64,000 nt of DNA from Gimesia chilikensis. Lineage in GTDB: Bacteria > Planctomycetota > Planctomycetia > Planctomycetales > Planctomycetaceae. Below are positions 1-8,335 of the stretch, in pieces; the first letter of the stretch is position 1, and the number at the start of each line of letters is the position of its first letter. The stretch lies in assembly GCF_007744075.1 (NCBI RefSeq), contig NZ_CP036266.1, positions 2,101,655 through 2,165,654 on the forward strand, in the 5' to 3' direction. Both the position numbers and the translations under genes were made by a program. The notes under the pieces were generated by a model. The model had not been told where the DNA came from. It searched no databases and worked only from the letters and a program-made list of their open reading frames with translations.

Positions 1-2149
1 CCCATTTAAAAGATTTTTTCGATCTTTCCGTTTCATTCAAGTTGGCCCAGTTCTTTGCATGCAACCAGGCACCGAAGATGGGGGTTAGTAATAGCGACCA
101 AAAGCCAGCTGCATTTGGATTCCACAGTTCTGGTTCACTGGACACATTTGGGGTAGCCTCACTTGTTTCTGTGGTTGTCTGAGTAACAGTGTTTGCCTGG
201 GGCGAATGGTCAATGTCTTCCACAACACGATTCTTCATACTGGCAGCCACCGCGGCTATTTCTGCAGTGCTGAAGCCCCGCCTCCAGAGTTTCCTGGCTT
301 GATCCGGAACCAGTTGTGACACATTCGAGCAGCGAATTAGCCAGGCAAATATGACTAAGCTGATTACATCCCATGTCAGCATCCAAAGGGGATCATTCGA
401 TAGGTTATGACTTGTATGCAGAACATCGGATACTCCAACTGTCGCTGCAATCAGCAAACATCCTCCAACTGGTCCCCATCCATGAGCTGCGGTCGTAAAA
501 GCGGAGCGAATCCATCCGCCTGTGACGTGTGCCAGGATCCAGCCTGAGATTCCGGCCCAGACGGCGTGGATGGTTACCAGGCTGAGGAAGCGTAAAGCGT
601 AAAGGCCCCAGCCTACCTGCATCGGAGCGTACATTGTGAAGTGATAGTACACCGCTTCCCCAAGCCCAAATGCAAGTCCCCCGATCATGGCAAGGTAGAC
701 TAATCGCGAGTTAAATTCCTGGCTTCGGGAACGCCAACTACCTGTGTATGCAGCAAAGGCAATTAAAGCTGGAGACAACTTGATAAGTTCTTCGCAAAGA
801 CCAATGCTCAACATGTGATTTCGGAAATAAACCGAAAATGATTCCGGGACGCCTGTTCCTTGCATTATAGAGAACGTGTCTTGATAGGCTGTCCCCACAG
901 CCACGAGAAATATCCGAGGTAAATCGAAGAGTATCAGACGTCCCCTGGCCCATTCCTGCCGATCAGACCAATTATTGAGTGCATATTCTGCCAACTCCTG
1001 AAATAGCAGTATGCAGATGACACTGATGATTGAATATGAAAAAAGCAGAAGGAGAGATTTGTAGCGACGCTCACCAGCTACTAAATCAGGTTTGTAATAT
1101 GCGAGCAGTCCCAGTCCACCAAGGGCAGTAGCCAGGTAGAGAACCAAAACTCCAAAGTGACTCAAGTTCAAAGGTTTGCTGCCAAAACTCGCAAACAGAT
1201 GTCCTGTGATGACAACAGCTGCGAGGGGCCACACGGATATTTTACGGGGAGTCGACTCTTTTTTCAGTTGAGTGAGTCGTCCCAGTATCTCTTTGAGAGC
1301 AGGATTGTCGCGAAGCCATTCGTATTCAAGAGCTTTCTCAGCGACTTCATCCTGAAGATCTTCGATTCTTATTTCGATGGAGCGAAGTTCAGATTCTTTC
1401 TGTTTGAGTTCGGCTTGTAGCGAGATGGCGGTAGAAACAGAGTCCACTCCGAGTTGTTCGGCAGCTCGCTTCTGAGCATTTGTGAGATTTAACTCGGACT
1501 TCTGATGTTTGTCTTTGGCTTTTGTAATACGCTCTCGCAGTCGATTTATTATTTCTAAAACCTTTTCAGTCTCACTACAACGGACTGTCTCCTCCGCTTT
1601 CGCGGAGAGAAGAGCCTTACCAAGTTCCTGATTGACCGTCTTAATTCTGAACTCTTCCGCCTTTATCTGACCAGCCAGCTTTAACTGCTTGGCTTTGAGT
1701 GCGGTTTGCTCAAGAACCCCAGCTGGATTTTCCGAAGTCACTGAATCTTTCTGTCTCCGCAGTGCTTCAATTCGTGATTCAAGTTCCTTTCGGGGATTGA
1801 ATCGGAGGTCATCGGCGATATCGCCTGATTGCAGGCCCTTAAAAGCCGTTTTACCCAGTGTTGTGGCTAGTTCAAGCAGTTGCTTCCGTTTAACCTGTAA
1901 TTGAGATTCAGCTTCTTTGGCTGCGTTCTCAGCTTCACTAACATTTTTAGTCTCTGACTTAAGTAGCGTTATCTGTTCCTGGGTTTTCTTACGCTGTTCA
2001 AGTAAATCAAAGTAGCTTTCCCGGTCTCGCTTAAATGCTGTTTCGTTAGCCACCGGGGAGTCTGGGACCAGCAGCATGTCCGAAAACTGTTGTTTCAGGT
2101 TTGTATAATCAACTTGCGAAAACTGAGAGGAATTATGTTCTTGGCTCAT
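1..2149 (-). CDS. PrsW-like intramembrane protease fused to N-terminal coiled coil (3' end cut by window edge)
   Basis: Reading the minus strand from an ATG at 2149 gives 716 codons without a stop, running off the left edge, so the C-terminus is missing. Residues ~40-300 are Glu/Lys/Gln-rich heptad-like sequence (long coiled coil). From ~305 there are several hydrophobic segments, and within them the PrsW/CPBP-type signature pieces: EELIKL at ~453, FGLGE at ~490, HAVWAG at ~525 and a further His pair (LHTSH) near 578. These Glu and His residues are the expected metal/catalytic set of PrsW proteases, known for site-1 cleavage of anti-sigma factors. A cytosolic Ala/Thr-rich linker follows, then a hydrophobic WSLLLTPIFGAWLH segment at the edge. 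The coiled-coil fusion is unusual for PrsW, which is normally almost all membrane. No strong Shine-Dalgarno precedes the start. Family call is from motifs only; substrate unknown. Confidence 0.75.
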   Translation of the reverse strand, partial: MSQEHNSSQFSQVDYTNLKQQFSDMLLVPDSPVANETAFKRDRESYFDLLEQRKKTQEQITLLKSETKNVSEAENAAKEAESQLQVKRKQLLELATTLGKTAFKGLQSGDIADDLRFNPRKELESRIEALRRQKDSVTSENPAGVLEQTALKAKQLKLAGQIKAEEFRIKTVNQELGKALLSAKAEETVRCSETEKVLEIINRLRERITKAKDKHQKSELNLTNAQKRAAEQLGVDSVSTAISLQAELKQKESELRSIEIRIEDLQDEVAEKALEYEWLRDNPALKEILGRLTQLKKESTPRKISVWPLAAVVITGHLFASFGSKPLNLSHFGVLVLYLATALGGLGLLAYYKPDLVAGERRYKSLLLLFSYSIISVICILLFQELAEYALNNWSDRQEWARGRLILFDLPRIFLVAVGTAYQDTFSIMQGTGVPESFSVYFRNHMLSIGLCEELIKLSPALIAFAAYTGSWRSRSQEFNSRLVYLAMIGGLAFGLGEAVYYHFTMYAPMQVGWGLYALRFLSLVTIHAVWAGISGWILAHVTGGWIRSAFTTAAHGWGPVGGCLLIAATVGVSDVLHTSHNLSNDPLWMLTWDVISLVIFAWLIRCSNVSQLVPDQARKLWRRGFSTAEIAAVAASMKNRVVEDIDHSPQANTVTQTTTETSEATPNVSSEPELWNPNAAGFWSLLLTPIFGAWLHAKNWANLNETERSKKSFKW

Positions 2150-2240
2150 TATTTTTAGTCCGACTATTTTGAAGTCTGTTTCTATGGGGAGTTGTCATGA
2201 CCAGTGAGAACGGTGGGGGAGACTATGTGTGGTCTAGAAT

Positions 2241-2645
2241 TCAGTAGCTTTTCGCGGCGATGCATTTACCGTCCCTGATATCACAAGTCAGGCTCATCTT
2301 CGTACCAGATGCCTTATGATTAACTTTGCCGAAGTAGACCCAGGTTTCGTCGGGCTTAGTTTCCGAAGTGACTGATGTCTGTGGTACCGGGTAGTTCCTG
2401 GCTGAAAATTTGACATTATCGGGTTTGCCAAGTCTTTGGCGGAGTTCTGATGTAGAAAGTCCGATGAGGAAATCTGTTTCTGCATCGGAGATTGTGTCAA
2501 ATCCTGCAATAAAATCTTTTACGACAGTCGGTTTGTCGGTCTTATAATACGATTGGTAAAGCAAGCCGATGAGGCCCATGATGAAAGCGGCACCGATTGT
2601 TGACGAGAACTTGGAGTCAGTTATTTTTTCTTGATCTTCTGCCAT
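2241..2645 (-). CDS. Small membrane-anchored protein with SmpA/OmlA-like motif
   Basis: A 134-residue protein starting at the ATG at 2645, chosen because AGGAG lies seven bases upstream; the open frame extends further upstream but without a ribosome site. One hydrophobic segment (FIMGLIGLLYQSYY, about residues 20-35) suggests an N-terminal anchor. The C-terminal part contains LSTSELRQRLGKPD, resembling the turn motif of SmpA/OmlA-type outer-membrane assembly lipoproteins (helix then GxPD), followed by WVYFGKV and beta-rich sequence. There is no lipobox. Function not recognised; the motif similarity is weak and may only reflect a shared small beta fold. It sits 91 bases from the start of the PrsW-like gene on the same strand and could be co-transcribed. 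Confidence 0.6.
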   Translation of the reverse strand: MAEDQEKITDSKFSSTIGAAFIMGLIGLLYQSYYKTDKPTVVKDFIAGFDTISDAETDFLIGLSTSELRQRLGKPDNVKFSARNYPVPQTSVTSETKPDETWVYFGKVNHKASGTKMSLTCDIRDGKCIAAKSY

Positions 2646-3001
2646 GGTTTGCTCCTGACGAGTAATGGAAATACTGGCGTAAATCGCTTTTCCATACCTA
2701 TCGCGAGAGCGTAACACTGGGATCGTAAAATATTCTGTATATATAGAGTTGACCTACACACCCGACACAACTGGCACAGTGGGAGCCATGCAGACGGTCT
2801 GATTTGGTCTGTAACCTGATTTAGAGTAAGAGGATAGGGAAATGCCGGTGATGGATTGGAGTGAAGTTTGGATGCAGTCTGGTTGACAGGGAAGTGATAT
2901 GCTTAAATATCCCAGTCGACTACAAATACTGGGTACCGCTCTTTGTCAATCTAAAGTTAGAAAAACAAGTAGGGTAGCCCCATCCCCAAGCGAGAAAACA
3001 G
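2646..3001. other. Intergenic region between divergent genes, no gene seen
   Basis: About 355 bases separate the minus-strand gene ending its leader at 2645 from the plus-strand DoxX-like gene. It holds AT-rich sequence near 2735-2750 that could be promoter DNA and a short open frame from 2899 that overlaps the DoxX gene in another frame and looks spurious. I see no RNA gene or repeat. Confidence 0.5.
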
Positions 3002-3403
3002 ATGAGTCAGGTGAAATCAATCTCAAAGTTTCTTCTCGCGATCTTCATGGTCGTGGCTGGCACGATGCACTTTGCGAATCCAGCATTCTTTCTGAAAATC
3101 ATGCCACCCTATCTTCCGTTTCATAAAGAACTGGTGCTGGTCAGTGGCATTTTTGAGATCATCCTTGGGGCTCTGCTGCTGATACCGAAATATTCATATC
3201 TGGCAGCCTGGGGAATCATAGCCCTTTTGATTGCTGTATTTCCTGCCAACATCTATCTCTACCAGAACCAGGAGATCCTGCCAGCTTCGCCCACCATTCA
3301 CCTGCTGCGACTGCCGTTGCAGGGTGTATTTGTACTGTGGGCGTTGTGGCATACACGGTCACGAACTTATGCCAGTAAAGACACTGATCTGACCGATTCG
3401 TGA
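3002..3403 (+). CDS. DoxX family membrane protein
   Basis: A 133-residue protein with four hydrophobic segments, the usual size and topology of DoxX/MauE-like membrane proteins. The first helix contains FMVVAGTMHFANPAFF, a typical DoxX start (G-x2-HF-x2-P). The second and third helices follow as LVLVSGIFEIILGALLL and AAWGIIALLIAVFPANIY, with a conserved acidic Glu in the second. DoxX proteins act in thiosulfate or thiol redox processes in some organisms, but most members are of unknown role, so no substrate is assigned. The start ATG is preceded by a weak purine stretch. The next gene starts 29 bases downstream, so the two may share a transcript. Confidence 0.85.
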   Translation: MSQVKSISKFLLAIFMVVAGTMHFANPAFFLKIMPPYLPFHKELVLVSGIFEIILGALLLIPKYSYLAAWGIIALLIAVFPANIYLYQNQEILPASPTIHLLRLPLQGVFVLWALWHTRSRTYASKDTDLTDS

Positions 3404-3432
3404 ATTGAATGGCACAAGGATCATAAGGACGC

Positions 3433-4002
3433 ATGAATAATCCGATCAATGACATGGGCGACCACTATGAATTCATGACGAAGCAACTCCGTTCGCTTCG
3501 TCATTTTGAAAGATGCTTGTTTGCTGTATGGTGTGCCGACCGCCTGTTAATATCACACGCCGATCACCTCATTAAGAAGTTTTCACAATCTGATCTGCAA
3601 ACATTGCAGGGGGTACTGGACGATATCTGGGATTCATTGTTTAATGGTATGATCCCTGAAAAAGATCAACTGAATGCCCTCGACATGGACTTCATGGAAG
3701 TCGATGACGGATGGACTGATCCCATGCGAGAGATAGATCCCATTAGATCCATAGTGCAACAGAGCATTGGGATGTGTATTCTATGCTGTCGCAGAAACGA
3801 TGTGGGGGTGTCCCAGAATGTTGCTCAGTCAGTGATTGATGGTCTTGACTGCAAGCTTGAAAAAAATGATCCCGGTTATACACCGGAAACTCTATTCGAG
3901 CATCCTCAGATTCAGCAGGAACTTGAAACTCAGTTGGCCATGATAAAGAACCTGAAGGGAGAGTATGAACTGGTTCCGAATCTGAGAACGATGTTTCGGT
4001 AA
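3433..4002 (+). CDS. Hypothetical cytosolic protein (189 aa)
   Basis: Starts at an ATG with AAGGA ten bases upstream. No signal peptide or membrane segment. It is mixed-charge and mostly helical in appearance, with Cys pairs (MCILCCRR) near residue 115. It follows the DoxX gene by 29 bases on the same strand and ends 59 bases before a convergent minus-strand gene. I do not recognise a family. The N-terminal half resembles generic helical-bundle proteins and no catalytic motif is visible. Confidence 0.6.
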   Translation: MNNPINDMGDHYEFMTKQLRSLRHFERCLFAVWCADRLLISHADHLIKKFSQSDLQTLQGVLDDIWDSLFNGMIPEKDQLNALDMDFMEVDDGWTDPMREIDPIRSIVQQSIGMCILCCRRNDVGVSQNVAQSVIDGLDCKLEKNDPGYTPETLFEHPQIQQELETQLAMIKNLKGEYELVPNLRTMFR

Positions 4003-4061
4003 TGATTTGATATCTACCGGCCCTGTCGCTGATCATCATTTAAGAGTCGTCAAAACGGAAA

Positions 4062-4868
4062 TTATTCTTTCAGAGCTTGTACGTACCGTTCTGCTGATCT
4101 CTGGACAGCCACTTTTCCCTCTGTGGCAACAATCTTTCCCCAGAAGGCACCATAAATACGAGAGAAACTGAATGGTTCGACGGTGTCAGCAATTCGCCGA
4201 ACTGCCGATGCTGGTAGTGGGATCAGATTGGGGTAAGAGTACATAAAGCTTACCCAGCGTCGATCCTGAACAACTTGCAGAATATCACCGGTAAGAAGCA
4301 CTCCTTCTCCAGCCGCCCCCTCAGACCAGTGCAGGACCGTGCCACCTTCAAAGTGTCCACCGCACCGAATCAAAGTCAGACCATCACTGATCTCCTTCGT
4401 TTCACCATCCCAGAACTGGATGGCTGGATCGGGCCGCATCACCCACTCTTGGTCGTCCTTATGCAGATAAATAGGACAATCAAATGCCCGGCTCCATTCC
4501 ACCATACTCGTGTAGTAGTGCGGATGTGAAATTGCGATGGCAGAAATACCACCAATACCTTTGATCATTTGGATGAGGCCATCGTCAATGAGGGGGATGC
4601 AGTCCCAGAGGATATTTCCTTCCGGACGAACTATGAGTAGTGCTCGTTGACCAATGGCAAAGGCTGGTTCCATCCCGATCCCATAGAGACCATTTTCTTT
4701 GAGCCGAATGACGTTTCGATGCGATTCTTGAAGGTCAGAGAAAGTCGTCCATTGTTGCCCATTCCAGCCAACATACTGCCGCTCATCAGTACAAATCTTG
4801 CATTCGGCAGGTGGTTGGTCCGTTTTATTGAATTGCGTTCCGCAGGTTGTGCAGATGAAGTAGGGCAT
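4062..4868 (-). CDS. MBL-fold metallohydrolase with N-terminal rubredoxin-like zinc ribbon
   Basis: 268 residues. Residues 1-30 carry two CxxC knuckles (CTTC at 7 and CKIC at 24), a rubredoxin-like/zinc-ribbon head. The rest is a metallo-beta-lactamase-like fold: AIAISHPHYYTSM occupies the place of the HxHxDH motif, GGHFEGGTVLHW supplies a later His and LTGDILQVV the bridging Asp. The canonical Asp-His of HxHxDH are replaced (HPHYYT), so the metal site is degenerate or atypical. Homologous proteins are annotated as MBL-fold hydrolases of unknown substrate. Convergent with the upstream plus-strand gene; the start is an ATG at 4868. Confidence 0.8.
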   Translation of the reverse strand: MPYFICTTCGTQFNKTDQPPAECKICTDERQYVGWNGQQWTTFSDLQESHRNVIRLKENGLYGIGMEPAFAIGQRALLIVRPEGNILWDCIPLIDDGLIQMIKGIGGISAIAISHPHYYTSMVEWSRAFDCPIYLHKDDQEWVMRPDPAIQFWDGETKEISDGLTLIRCGGHFEGGTVLHWSEGAAGEGVLLTGDILQVVQDRRWVSFMYSYPNLIPLPASAVRRIADTVEPFSFSRIYGAFWGKIVATEGKVAVQRSAERYVQALKE

Positions 4869-4971
4869 GTTGCTTACTTTCCATTGATTTACTGACAGGT
4901 CGCATAAGTCCCTATATTGTCAGTGGAGCTTGATCCTCAGCGTTGTTACAGATCGCTCTGGATGGTGCGAT

Positions 4972-5538
4972 TTACTCTTCGTTTTTCTTCACCTTGATCC
5001 ACTCAACTTCCAGCTTGAAAGGGCCAGCTTTCTTATCCCCCAGCAGAAATCCCATGCCAGCTACATTATTGAGATCAAGCTTCTGGTTGGGGAAAACCCG
5101 GCCTCTCCAGGTCGCCACGAAGTTCCTGACCGGCAACTCGACTTCAATCCATTCATTCTTTTTAGTTTTAAAAGACTGCCGATAGGAAAAGCCGTTGAGG
5201 TTTGGTTGGTCATAGACATTGAATTTATACTCCCGGCCATCGCCTTTAACTCTGACCACGATCACGTCGTCTTTCTGCAATGTAAGGTTGCCGCCCCTGG
5301 CTCTCACTGAGGCAAAGCCACCATTATTCTCCAGCGACAATGTGCCGAAGAACTCCATGTTTTTGTCGTCGTTGATTTTGAAGCGACCATCGGACCGTCC
5401 ACCCATCACACCGTCATTGACCGTTTGCCATGGTTGAGCAGACGCAGGCTTGTCAAAGCTGAAGAGAATACGTTCGTCAGCCATGGATACAGTGGCTATC
5501 AAGAAGAACATGGATGCGAAAATGATTGTTGGTTTCAT
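4972..5538 (-). CDS. Secreted CIA30-like (NADH:ubiquinone oxidoreductase intermediate-associated 30) protein
   Basis: The start chosen is the ATG at 5538, preceded by AAAGGA and opening directly into a signal peptide (hydrophobic, ending near VSMADE); an upstream ATG at 5571 lacks a ribosome site. The mature part carries the CIA30 hallmark NDGVMGGRSDGRF, then LENNGGFASVRAR, and the closing GMGFLLGDKKAGPFKLEVEWIK, typical of the galactose-binding-like CIA30 fold. In mitochondria CIA30 aids complex I assembly; bacterial exported versions have no established role. Stand-alone on the minus strand, divergent from the thermonuclease gene. A GGTGTCA copy (minus TGACACC) lies 57 bases before the start. 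Confidence 0.85.
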   Translation of the reverse strand: MKPTIIFASMFFLIATVSMADERILFSFDKPASAQPWQTVNDGVMGGRSDGRFKINDDKNMEFFGTLSLENNGGFASVRARGGNLTLQKDDVIVVRVKGDGREYKFNVYDQPNLNGFSYRQSFKTKKNEWIEVELPVRNFVATWRGRVFPNQKLDLNNVAGMGFLLGDKKAGPFKLEVEWIKVKKNEE

Positions 5539-5781
5539 CTGTATTCCTTTATTGCTACCGTAGATTGACAAGCTTACAATTCTGTGCAGGTGTCAGTGCC
5601 GAAGCAGGCACGTTTAAATAGGGATTGCACTAAGTACTTAATCGAAATACCCGAAACTCCCAAAGTAATTCAAAATGGTCTGAAAAAGAAGTCCAACTAA
5701 TCATTGCTGATTATAGATCACTGGGCAGCCTTTTCCGTTTGATTCAGCATTATGTTAGACCACCACACAAGAAAGAACAGT

Positions 5782-6408
5782 ATGCGTTACATCACTGCCT
5801 TCCTGACTCTGCTCATCTTGGGAATTGTGTTCGCTGCCCCACCAAAGGTTATTAGTACTCTTACTGGAAAAGTGATTGGAGTTACTGATGGGGACACCGT
5901 CAAGGTGCTGGTCAACCGCCAGACAGTCAAAGTTCGATTGGAGGGCATCGACGCACCAGAGTCGAGCCAGAGCTTTGGGACCAAATCCAAGCAGGCATTG
6001 TCCAAGATGGTGTTCGGAAAAACTGTGACGGTCAAAAAGACAGGGGAGGATCGCTACGGTCGCACTCTCGGAATCATCATGGTGGGGAAGGTAGACGCTA
6101 ATGCGAAAATGATTCAGGATGGCTGGGCGTGGCATTACAAAAAATATAACGATGAAGTACGCCTGGCAAAATTAGAACGATCAGCCCGACAGGCGAAGCG
6201 TGGCCTCTGGGCTGATGCCAATCCGCTTCCTCCCTGGGAGTATCGAGCCAGGAAGAGAAGGCCAAGTAATCCCCCCGGCACAAAGTTCTGGTTGAATACA
6301 TCATCCAATGTGCGGCACAACGAAAACTGCGAATATTTCAAAAATACGAAACGTGGTCGAATTTGTGGACCGAATGATGGGAAAGCATGTGGCAGATGCG
6401 GTGGGTAA
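5782..6408 (+). CDS. Secreted thermonuclease (SNase family)
   Basis: Start at the internal ATG at 5782, which opens into a clean signal peptide (LLILGIVFAAPP); an upstream ATG at 5752 has no ribosome site. The SNase domain shows VIGVTDGDTVKV, VRLEGIDAPE, and EDRYGRTLG, holding the Asp and Arg residues of the calcium-dependent active site (DGDT, RLxGIDAPE, DRYGR). Then AKMIQDGWAWHY and ARQAKRGLWAD complete the fold. A C-terminal Cys-rich tail (HNENCEYF, GKACGRCGG) is a known appendage of bacterial SNases and may bind zinc. Likely an exported, sugar-nonspecific nuclease. It converges on the DUF6933/GIY-YIG gene with only five bases between stops. Confidence 0.92.
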   Translation: MRYITAFLTLLILGIVFAAPPKVISTLTGKVIGVTDGDTVKVLVNRQTVKVRLEGIDAPESSQSFGTKSKQALSKMVFGKTVTVKKTGEDRYGRTLGIIMVGKVDANAKMIQDGWAWHYKKYNDEVRLAKLERSARQAKRGLWADANPLPPWEYRARKRRPSNPPGTKFWLNTSSNVRHNENCEYFKNTKRGRICGPNDGKACGRCGG

Positions 6409-6413
6409 ATGTC

Positions 6414-7223
6414 TCACTTTAGAGACTTGATGAGCGATTCTTTTGCTCTTCGTGGCATCGCCTTGATTTCCAGTTCACGCTTGAGAGCCATACTTCGATT
6501 CTCTTGAGTTTCATGATACACCATCGTGACTGGAAGACGACTACGGGTATAGCGTGAAGCAGTACCCGCATTGTGCTGCTCACATCTCCGTCTTAAATCT
6601 GTCGTGATTCCCGTGTCTAAGGAGTCGTCAGCACATCTGAGAATATAAACAAACCATCTTGTTATCTTTTCCAGTGTTTCGTCTTCTCTCAGATCTGATT
6701 CTACTTCTTCCTGATTCTTCGAATCCACCATTCTCCGAAATGCGTCATTCGGTGTGCCATACCCGTCAGACTTTTTTGCAGCAATGGCTGACAGCAAAAA
6801 ATCATTCAGCTTAAATCCCACCTCATGTGGAGACATTGCATCTACGATCAGCAAGTCCTGAGCATATTCAATGAGTTGGTTCATCGAACTTGTTACAGAG
6901 CGATTTAATGCTTTACCAAACTGAACAGTTTTGAATTCAGGAGCAATGAATTTCCGGAAAGCCCACTGATTGGCATCATCGGCTGTGAAATCCCGGATAC
7001 AGTCTACTGCTTTTTCGGCAAAGACCTTCTGATTAGTAATACCTTTGGCTGGCATGACACAGGAATAAAGTGATTTGGTATTACACAACAAAATGTACTG
7101 ACGGCGATTAGCTGGAAAGATGTGGCATGACCAGTCACCAAATGGGTTCCGGTCTAATGGGCTGGCATTGAGCGTACCAATTTTGATTTTCTGCTTGAGC
7201 CTTTGAGAGAGACGAAAGATCAT
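6414..7223 (-). CDS. DUF6933 domain fused to C-terminal GIY-YIG (UPF0213-like) endonuclease domain
   Basis: Start set at the ATG at 7223 (MIFRLSQRLK), where DUF6933 proteins begin; the frame is open further upstream but across a promoter-like region. Residues 1-~170 match DUF6933 in pattern: DWSCHIFPANRRQYILLCNT. Residues ~190-270 are a UPF0213-type GIY-YIG domain: WFVYILRCADDSL then TGITTDLRRRCEQHN, with ALKRELEIK supplying the conserved Glu. The second motif tyrosine (normally YTG) is Asp here (DTG), so nuclease activity may be altered or lost. GIY-YIG domains of this type are usually free-standing ~85-residue proteins; the fusion is uncommon to my knowledge. Function unknown; a nucleic-acid related or addiction role is possible but unproven. 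Confidence 0.75.
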   Translation of the reverse strand: MIFRLSQRLKQKIKIGTLNASPLDRNPFGDWSCHIFPANRRQYILLCNTKSLYSCVMPAKGITNQKVFAEKAVDCIRDFTADDANQWAFRKFIAPEFKTVQFGKALNRSVTSSMNQLIEYAQDLLIVDAMSPHEVGFKLNDFLLSAIAAKKSDGYGTPNDAFRRMVDSKNQEEVESDLREDETLEKITRWFVYILRCADDSLDTGITTDLRRRCEQHNAGTASRYTRSRLPVTMVYHETQENRSMALKRELEIKAMPRRAKESLIKSLK

Positions 7224-7269
7224 AGCGGTTCTTTTTATAAATAGTTGTTTGCTTTTATGTGCATGGCAG

Positions 7270-7315
7270 TATAATAAATCAGCCGTCTGGAGCAGCCACA
7301 CAGACGGCTTTTTTT
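7270..7315 (+). terminator. Intrinsic-terminator-like hairpin in a divergent promoter region
   Basis: A perfect 9-bp stem AGCCGTCTG/CAGACGGCT (7281-7289 with 7301-7309) with an 11-base loop is followed by seven T residues on the plus strand. A TATAAT box sits just upstream at 7270-7275. It lies between divergent genes (starts at 7223 minus and 7346 plus), so it cannot be the ordinary end of a neighbouring gene. It may attenuate the plus-strand gene or end a very short transcript. Confidence 0.6.
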
Positions 7316-7345
7316 ACGAATGGATCCTTTTTAAATTGCCCCGCC

Positions 7346-8155
7346 ATGCCCAGGTTATCTCTTTGTGCCTCCATCATCTTATGCCTGCACTTCGCAGTCG
7401 CGGATTCCCTCGCTGATGAACCCAGTCCAGGATCTGAGCTCAGCTCCCAGTTGCGTAAAATATCCACCGTGGCTTCTGTCGTAAATACGCCGATCAATTC
7501 CAAACCCAAACAAATCATCATTCATTTGCTGAACTGGCACTTTGTGTCTCGAGATGATTTCGCTACTGATCTTTCTGATTCCTCAGATAGTAAACTATCT
7601 GAAGCAGAAATCGAAAAGCAGTATTATGAATTTCTGGATGATGTTGAAGCTGTTCAGAAAGAGCAAAAACAGATCCTACGGTACCTGATTAAGAATTATG
7701 AAGTACGATCTGTGTACCTGGAAGGGCTTACCGCGAAAAACTTAAATGCGTTCAATTCGTTCGTTAAAACGCTTCGGGAATTCGAAGTGCCAGAAGGTAA
7801 TGGTGCAATTGATCTGTTTTTGAAAGAGCAGTATCGACGAGATTTGATGCAGTTGGGAGTTCCTGCCCAGTTGATGATTACAAATGAATTGAACTCTGTC
7901 ATCCCACTGGAAAATTCAGCAGCGTTTAAATCGGCCAAGCCTATTGGCGAAAATGGCAAGATCAAAGTTAATCAGGAGGCTGAAGAGAAACGGGAAGATG
8001 AGATGCTCAAGATCTTACGTAAAGGGCAGGGGATAAGTGTGATCGTGCTGGGCGGTGGGCATGATTTGACGGATAACCTGGAACGAATGAAGTTGGATTC
8101 GGTGCAATATATCAGAGTGGCTACAAATCGTTACAAAAAGGTGACTGAAAACTGA
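7346..8155 (+). CDS. Secreted protein of unknown function, possibly ChaN/TraB-like fold
   Basis: 269 residues from the ATG at 7346, which begins a signal peptide (LCASIILCLHFAVADSLADE). The frame is open upstream to 7259 but that part spans a terminator-like hairpin. The mature protein has IIIHLLNWHFVSRDDF near the start, a long charged helical region, VRSVYLEGL, and near the end ISVIVLGGGHDL. This order (N-terminal H in a strand, EG after a strand, late GGGH) is reminiscent of ChaN/TraB/erythromycin-esterase-like folds, but no signature is exact. Probably periplasmic. Its 5' leader contains the hairpin at 7281-7315. Confidence 0.6.
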   Translation: MPRLSLCASIILCLHFAVADSLADEPSPGSELSSQLRKISTVASVVNTPINSKPKQIIIHLLNWHFVSRDDFATDLSDSSDSKLSEAEIEKQYYEFLDDVEAVQKEQKQILRYLIKNYEVRSVYLEGLTAKNLNAFNSFVKTLREFEVPEGNGAIDLFLKEQYRRDLMQLGVPAQLMITNELNSVIPLENSAAFKSAKPIGENGKIKVNQEAEEKREDEMLKILRKGQGISVIVLGGGHDLTDNLERMKLDSVQYIRVATNRYKKVTEN

Positions 8156-8335
8156 CTTAACACATGATGAAATATAAATGTCCCACATCGAGTGTCCCGT
8201 CTTCTGACCATTCAATTCCGGTGGGCTCAAATTCGACGCAAAGGTGAGGGCATCATCTGCACATCTTAGGGGAGCTTCACAATGACGGAGAGATCGACAA
8301 AAATTTATAAGGCATAGCACGGCAGCTTGGTATGG

